Assembly: GCF_012034175.1 (NCBI RefSeq)
Contig: NZ_JAATEJ010000026.1
Span: 80,074-144,073, forward strand
Direction of reading: 5' to 3'
From: Actinacidiphila epipremni
Lineage (GTDB): Bacteria; Actinomycetota; Actinomycetes; Streptomycetales; Streptomycetaceae
Length of the DNA: 64,000 bases
Positions 59,591 through 64,000 of the stretch are shown in pieces. Positions within the stretch are counted from its first letter, which is position 1, and every line of letters starts with the position of its first letter. Under the pieces are notes generated by a model. It saw only the letters and a program-made list of their open reading frames with translations, did not search any database and was not told the origin of the DNA. The position numbers and the translations under genes were made by a program.

Positions 59591-59726
59591 GTCACGTCCA
59601 GAAGTCGGCGGGTGTGCAGGACGGTGCGGAAGTGCCGGGTGCTCCGCGCGACACTCTAGTTTCCTGACCGGTCCCTGACAATGGAGGGACGGCGGGGCGC
59701 AAGCCCCCGGGGGCCGCAGCCGCCCG

Positions 59727-60401
59727 TCACACCTCGTCGAGCCAGAGCACGATCCCCGTCAGGTCGTTGAGCACCGCCGCCACGCCCGCCCGGATCGAGG
59801 CCGCGCAGCGCTCCTGCGTGAAGGAGGCCGCGTCGTACGTCGAGGACATCCCGAGGCCCTCGCCCCGGAAGGACGCGCCCGACCAGTCGGCGGCCGTGAC
59901 GTTCTCCGTCGGCTCGGCCAACTCCGCGCCGACCACCAGGAACTGCTGGGAGAGGTGGTTGGGCGTGACGGTGGCCAGCGGGTCGATCAGATCGTTTCCC
60001 GCGCTGACGATCAGGTCCGGGTGCATGTCCAGCGCCCGGCTGACGGCCGGCAGCAGGTCGGCCGCGTCCTTCGCCGTCACCTTCCGCAGCGAGACATGCT
60101 CCTCGGTCGCCCACTCCTCGACCGCCGCCACCAGCGCGGCCGTCGGGCGGTCGCGGCCCGCGGTCACCAGCGCCACCCGGTAGCCCTCCGAGGGGCGGAC
60201 GCCCGCCCACGAGCCCGGCGCCGGCGTCGCGGTCGCCTCGGGGCCCGGCGGGTGCGCGCGGTCCACGAAGCCGGGGCCGAGCGTACCGAGGGCGGACGGC
60301 TCGGCGTGCGGGGCCGACCAGTCGTCGCCGGCACCGCATCCGGTGGCCAGCGCGGCGGCAGCGGCCAGCGCGGCGGCGGCCAGGAGCGAGGGGCGGGGCA
60401 C
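59727..60401 (-). CDS. BMP-family-like binding lipoprotein
   Basis: The 224-residue precursor has a lipobox ALATGCG near residue 22, a Pro/Ala linker, and a periplasmic-binding-protein-like half (YRVALVTAGRDRPTAALVAA; LDMHPDLIVSAGNDLIDPL; FLVVGAELAEPTENVTAADW) resembling the BMP/Med nucleoside-binding family. It is shorter than full two-lobed family members (about 330 residues), so it may keep only part of the binding site. It is divergent from the HupE-like gene. Confidence 0.75.
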   Translation of the reverse strand: MPRPSLLAAAALAAAAALATGCGAGDDWSAPHAEPSALGTLGPGFVDRAHPPGPEATATPAPGSWAGVRPSEGYRVALVTAGRDRPTAALVAAVEEWATEEHVSLRKVTAKDAADLLPAVSRALDMHPDLIVSAGNDLIDPLATVTPNHLSQQFLVVGAELAEPTENVTAADWSGASFRGEGLGMSSTYDAASFTQERCAASIRAGVAAVLNDLTGIVLWLDEV

Positions 60402-60588
60402 GTCGTCCTCCGAAAGTCCAGAAAAGCCGGCGGGGGGTGTGCCGCCATCCTGCTATGCCGAGCCCCGCGGGCGCCGCCGCGAAGGCGCCCTTCCCGCGCT
60501 TGTTGTTCCAGCATTCGCCAGCAGGCGTAATTCCGTTCACCCGGTGCGTGCACCGTGCGCTGGCAAGCAACAGGTAAAGAGGAGCACC

Positions 60589-61797
60589 ATGTCATCGCCA
60601 ATACGACTCGGCGTCGTCGCGTTTCTCGCGGCGTTGGCCGCCTTCCTGGGCATGGCGCAGCCCGCGTCGGCCCACGGCTTCAGCTCGGTGGTCTACGTCG
60701 ACATCACGTCCGGCGACGACGGCCACCTGCGCACGAAGCTCCAGCTCGAATACGACCTCTACGTCGTCTCCGCCGCCGACGCCGGGCACGACGACCCGCT
60801 CTTCGAGGCCGGCACCGCCGCCTTCGACGCCGGCGACGCCAAGGCCGAGGCCGCCGCGCTCGACGCCCACCGCGGCACCGCCCTGGACTACGTCCGCAAG
60901 CGCTTCTCGGTCGGCTCCGCCGGCACCGCCTGCACCCCGGAGCAGGCCGGCGGCTTCACCATGGGCCGCCAGCAGGGCGTGCCGTACGCGGTCCTGCTGC
61001 TGGACTGGACGTGCCCGGAGCGCGGCGTGGACCACGACGTGCGCAGCGGGCTGTTCCCCGACGCGGAGACGTACGTCACCGGCACCCGGACGATCGTCAC
61101 CTACGACGTCGACGGGCGTACGGGCAGCGCCGCGCTGGACGCCGCCCACCCGACCTTCTCCACCCACCAGGCCTGGTACGAGCGGTTCTGGGAGTTCTTC
61201 CGGCTCGGTACCGAGCACCTGCTCACCGGCACCGACCACATCCTGTTCCTGCTCGCGCTGATCGCCGGCTCCCGGCGGCTGCGCGAGGTCGTGCTCGCGG
61301 CCACCAGCTTCACGCTGGCGCACTCGGTGACGTTCATGCTCGCCGCGCTCGGCCTGGTCGACGTGCCCTCGGGGCTGGTCGAGCCGGTCATCGCGCTGTC
61401 GATCGCGGTGGTCGCCGGCTGGTACCTGTGGCGGCTGTGGCGGCACGGCGACCGGGCCACCGAGCTGGAGCCGGCCGGCGGCGGGCACTTCGGCCTGGAC
61501 CGGGCCGGCTGGACGCGGCTGGCGGTGGTCTTCTGCTTCGGGCTGGTGCACGGCCTGGGCTTCGCGGGCGCGCTCGGCATCGACAGCGCCTTCTCCTGGA
61601 CGCTGCTGTGGTCGCTGTTGGTCTTCAACGTCGGCATCGAGGCCGTGCAGCTCGCCCTCATCGCGCTGGTCTTCCCCGCGCTCATGCTGCTGCGCCGCCG
61701 CGCGCCCACCGCGGCCCGCCGTACCACCGCGGTGATTTCGGCGGGGGTGTTCCTCATGGGACTCGTGTGGTTCACGCAGCGCGCTTTCGGGATCTGA
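60589..61797 (+). CDS. HupE/UreJ-family membrane protein with extracellular domain
   Basis: The 402-residue precursor has a signal peptide ending near ASAHGFSS, an extracellular domain of about 190 residues with a Cys pair, then a HupE/UreJ_2 membrane half with EHLLTGTDHILFLLALIAGS, FTLAHSVTFMLAALG and FGLVHGLGFAGAL, whose His and Asp residues are the family's likely metal ligands. HupE homologues take up nickel or cobalt. AAAGAGGAG precedes the ATG by about five bases. Confidence 0.82.
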   Translation: MSSPIRLGVVAFLAALAAFLGMAQPASAHGFSSVVYVDITSGDDGHLRTKLQLEYDLYVVSAADAGHDDPLFEAGTAAFDAGDAKAEAAALDAHRGTALDYVRKRFSVGSAGTACTPEQAGGFTMGRQQGVPYAVLLLDWTCPERGVDHDVRSGLFPDAETYVTGTRTIVTYDVDGRTGSAALDAAHPTFSTHQAWYERFWEFFRLGTEHLLTGTDHILFLLALIAGSRRLREVVLAATSFTLAHSVTFMLAALGLVDVPSGLVEPVIALSIAVVAGWYLWRLWRHGDRATELEPAGGGHFGLDRAGWTRLAVVFCFGLVHGLGFAGALGIDSAFSWTLLWSLLVFNVGIEAVQLALIALVFPALMLLRRRAPTAARRTTAVISAGVFLMGLVWFTQRAFGI

Positions 61798-61934
61798 TGC
61801 CGGATCAGTAGTTCTCGGCACCCGCCAAGTGTTTAGGAATCGCAAAGACCGTATTTAGTGTTGGTTAACCACGCGCTGAAAGCTTGACGGTCCCCACTTC
61901 AGGTACATTCCGTACGCAGAAGGAACAGAAACCG

Positions 61935-63911
61935 ATGAACTTGAGACCCTCGACACAAGCCGCCGAGCTTGTGCGGCGTCGCGTGGCCACCGGGACCACC
62001 GCGGCGCTCCTGGGCCTGACCGTGGCGCTGGGCAGCGGCCTGGTGTCGCCCGCCGCCGCCGCGGAACCCACCGCGATCACCGGCGTCATCCTCGGCGTCG
62101 GCGCCGACGAGACCCAGCGCACCGTCAGCTGGTACTCCTCGGCCGACACCGCGCAGCAGCTCCAGGTCGCCCCGACCGCCTCGGTCGTGAACGGCGAGTT
62201 CCCGGCCGACGCCGCGACCTTCGCCGCGACCGGCACCGTGAACATCGCCAGCAGCGGCGGCTACAACCGCCATGCGACGATCACCAACCTCAAGGAGCAC
62301 ACGCCGTACTCCTACCGGGTCGGCAGCGCGGGCAACTGGTCGGCGACGTACTCCTTCAAGACGCAGGACTTCGAAGGCAACTACGACTTCCTGTTCTTCG
62401 GCGACCCGCAGATCGGCTCGTCCGGCGACGTCGCCGAGGACGGCGCCGGCTGGCAGGACACCCTCGACGTCGCCCTGGCGGCCAACCCGGACGCCGAACT
62501 GCTGGTGTCCGGCGGCGACCAGGTCGAGAGCGCCAACAACGAGCCGCAGTGGAACGCCTTCCTGGCACCCGACAAGCTGCGCCAGTACCCGTGGGCGGCC
62601 ACCATCGGCAACCACGACGTCGGCGGCAAGGCGTACGAGCAGCACTTCGCCACCCCCAACACCGACAAGTCGGGCGCGTACTACTCCAACGGCGACCCGG
62701 CGTCCAACTCCTCGGGCGGTGACTACTGGTACATCTACAAGGATGTGCTGTTCATCGACCTCAACAGCAACAGCTACGCCACCTCGCAGGGCGGCGGCGG
62801 CGACGCGGCTCACATCGCCTACGTCACCGACGTCATCAACAAGCACGGCTCCGAGGCGAAGTGGAAGGTCCTGACCTACCACCACGCGATCTACTCGCCG
62901 GCCGACCACGCCAAGGACTCCGACAACAAGACCCGGCGCGTGGACTTCCCGACGACCTTCTCCAAGCTCGGCGTGGACCTGGTCCTCCAGGGCCACGACC
63001 ACAGCTACTCGCGCAGCTACGAGATCAAGAACGGCCAGAAGGCCAACCCCGACGAGCAGCCCGGCGAGGCCCAGCTCTACCCGGGCCCCGGCGGTGTCGT
63101 CTACGTGACCGCCAACTCGGCCTCGGGCTCGAAGTACTACGACATCACCAAGCCCGACAACAGCGGCACCAGCGGCGCCGGCAACGGCGCCGACCCGCTC
63201 AACCCGGACAGCTACTGGTACAACTCGGTGCAGAACCAGGAGCACGTCCGCACCTACGTCAAGGTGCAGGTGCGCAACGACCAGCTCGTCGTGCAGAACG
63301 TCCGCAGCGGCACCTGCGCGGCGCCCAACTCCGCGGTGGAGAAGGGCAACTGGTGCAACAACACCGCCGAGGGCCAGCCGGTCGGCTCCCTCGTCGACAA
63401 CTTCACCGTGCACAACTACCACGGTGACGGCCAGGACATCCAGGTCAACGTCCCCAACGCCGCGCCGGGCGAGTTCGGTTGGACGATCGACGGCAACAAC
63501 GGCCTGGTCGACCTCGGCACCGCGGTCGAGCAGGGCGGCGACCACTTCGAGGCGAACGGCAGGATCAACCCGATCTCCGTCTCCGACACCCGGCGTTCGC
63601 TCGCGCCCTGGTCTATCTCGGCCAGCGTGAGCGACTTCCGGGACGCCGGCAAGACCTTCTCCGGCTCCTACCTCGGCTGGTCCCCGCGCGTGCTGCAGGC
63701 CGGCGCGGGCGCGCAGGCCGGCGACACGGTCGCCTCGGGCTACACCGACCAGGGCAAGGGCCTGTCGGTCTCGCGCGGCCTCGGCTCCGCGGACCAGGGC
63801 CACACCCGCGGTACGGCCAAGCTCGGCGCCGACCTCGGCCTGAAGATCCCGGACAGCGTCGAGAAGGGCAGCTACCAGGCCACCCTCACGATCACCGCGC
63901 TGAGCAGCTGA
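61935..63911 (+). CDS. Secreted purple-acid-phosphatase-like metallophosphoesterase
   Basis: The 658-residue precursor has a long basic signal peptide ending near AAAA (residue ~40), an N-terminal fibronectin-III-like purple-acid-phosphatase domain (RTVSWYSSADTAQQL; PYSYRVG), and a metallophosphoesterase core with FFGDPQIG, SGGDQVE, GNHD, TYHHAIYS and GHDHSYSR carrying the two-metal ligands. A beta-rich C-terminal domain of about 170 residues follows. It should release phosphate from extracellular esters. A GTTAACC near 61865 may be a PHO-box half, not firm. Confidence 0.88.
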   Translation: MNLRPSTQAAELVRRRVATGTTAALLGLTVALGSGLVSPAAAAEPTAITGVILGVGADETQRTVSWYSSADTAQQLQVAPTASVVNGEFPADAATFAATGTVNIASSGGYNRHATITNLKEHTPYSYRVGSAGNWSATYSFKTQDFEGNYDFLFFGDPQIGSSGDVAEDGAGWQDTLDVALAANPDAELLVSGGDQVESANNEPQWNAFLAPDKLRQYPWAATIGNHDVGGKAYEQHFATPNTDKSGAYYSNGDPASNSSGGDYWYIYKDVLFIDLNSNSYATSQGGGGDAAHIAYVTDVINKHGSEAKWKVLTYHHAIYSPADHAKDSDNKTRRVDFPTTFSKLGVDLVLQGHDHSYSRSYEIKNGQKANPDEQPGEAQLYPGPGGVVYVTANSASGSKYYDITKPDNSGTSGAGNGADPLNPDSYWYNSVQNQEHVRTYVKVQVRNDQLVVQNVRSGTCAAPNSAVEKGNWCNNTAEGQPVGSLVDNFTVHNYHGDGQDIQVNVPNAAPGEFGWTIDGNNGLVDLGTAVEQGGDHFEANGRINPISVSDTRRSLAPWSISASVSDFRDAGKTFSGSYLGWSPRVLQAGAGAQAGDTVASGYTDQGKGLSVSRGLGSADQGHTRGTAKLGADLGLKIPDSVEKGSYQATLTITALSS

Positions 63912-63965
63912 AGCTGAGCAGCTGAGCAACTGACCAGCTGAAGCAACTGAGCGGCTGAGCAGCTC
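63903..63965. repeat. Short CAGCTGA-type repeats at the gene's 3' end
   Basis: About eight units of GCAGCTGA or close variants (GCAACTGA, CCAGCTGA, GCGGCTGA) start at the stop codon of the phosphatase gene and run to about 63965. The downstream neighbour is outside the window. Confidence 0.65.
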
Positions 63966-64000
63966 AACCAGCCAGGGGCGGGCGCCCGCGTACGGGTGCC

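Overview
The window is about 64 kb of very GC-rich DNA with strong third-position G/C bias, GTG, TTG and possibly CTG starts, leaderless promoters and streptomycete marker genes (mshA, msiK, rheA/hsp18, phoRP, class E sortase LAETG signals, an ECF41 sigma factor). The best reading is a chromosomal segment of a Streptomyces or close relative (Streptomycetaceae). The order phoU, phoR-phoP, carD, ispD-ispF, cysS, rlmB, doxX-like, msiK is the core streptomycete order as I recall it. Assignments are from reading motifs; no database search was possible.

Layout. 1-8143: a mannoside-utilisation locus (ROK repressor, a LacI-type sensor with no DNA-binding domain, a lipoprotein-binding-protein ABC importer, a GH2 beta-mannosidase) without its own ATPase; the general sugar-import ATPase msiK at 44416-45540 could serve it. 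8242-16875: ECF41 sigma factor with a self-type promoter, a MerR-PP2C fusion phosphatase, an XRE/HbhA-like/DUF2516 block with the same order as Rv0474-Rv0476, and a SpoIIE-type phosphatase. 16875-25161: mycothiol glycosyltransferase mshA, a YbjN-like protein, a beta-helix protein, an MFS exporter, phosphoglycerate mutase, a decayed gene and two small enzymes. 25239-28733: the RheA/Hsp18 heat-shock pair with two visible operators, and a MarR/esterase pair with three. 28826-30934: a WXG100-like protein, a WXG-like/amidase fusion and a membrane protein.

30988-45540 is conserved core: a Cys-rich microprotein, the Pho two-component system, CarD, MEP-pathway enzymes, cysteinyl-tRNA synthetase, an rRNA methyltransferase, a DoxX-like protein, a nucleotidyltransferase and MsiK. 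At 45744 a tRNA-Thr(TGT) gene is followed by a 2.8 kb decayed integrative element bounded by a perfect 55-bp direct repeat of the tRNA 3' half. It holds a broken Uma2 gene, a beta-propeller gene, an apparent integrase fragment and an intact VapBC module. 48692-56496 is accessory and regulatory (Uma2, GntR regulator with two identical-type operators, methyltransferase, cupin, lipoprotein, giant LuxR/LAL regulator). 56643-63911 is rich in exported proteins: a ricin-type lectin, a sortase substrate, two tiny secreted SH3-like proteins, a BMP-type lipoprotein, a HupE-like protein and a purple-acid-phosphatase-like enzyme.

The most unusual sequence signal is non-coding. Two convergent intergenic regions, 11 kb apart, are filled with arrays of the palindrome CTGANNNTCAG on a 16-bp period. 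In all four flanking genes the stop codon lies inside a repeat unit. Other convergent gene ends carry different short-period repeats.
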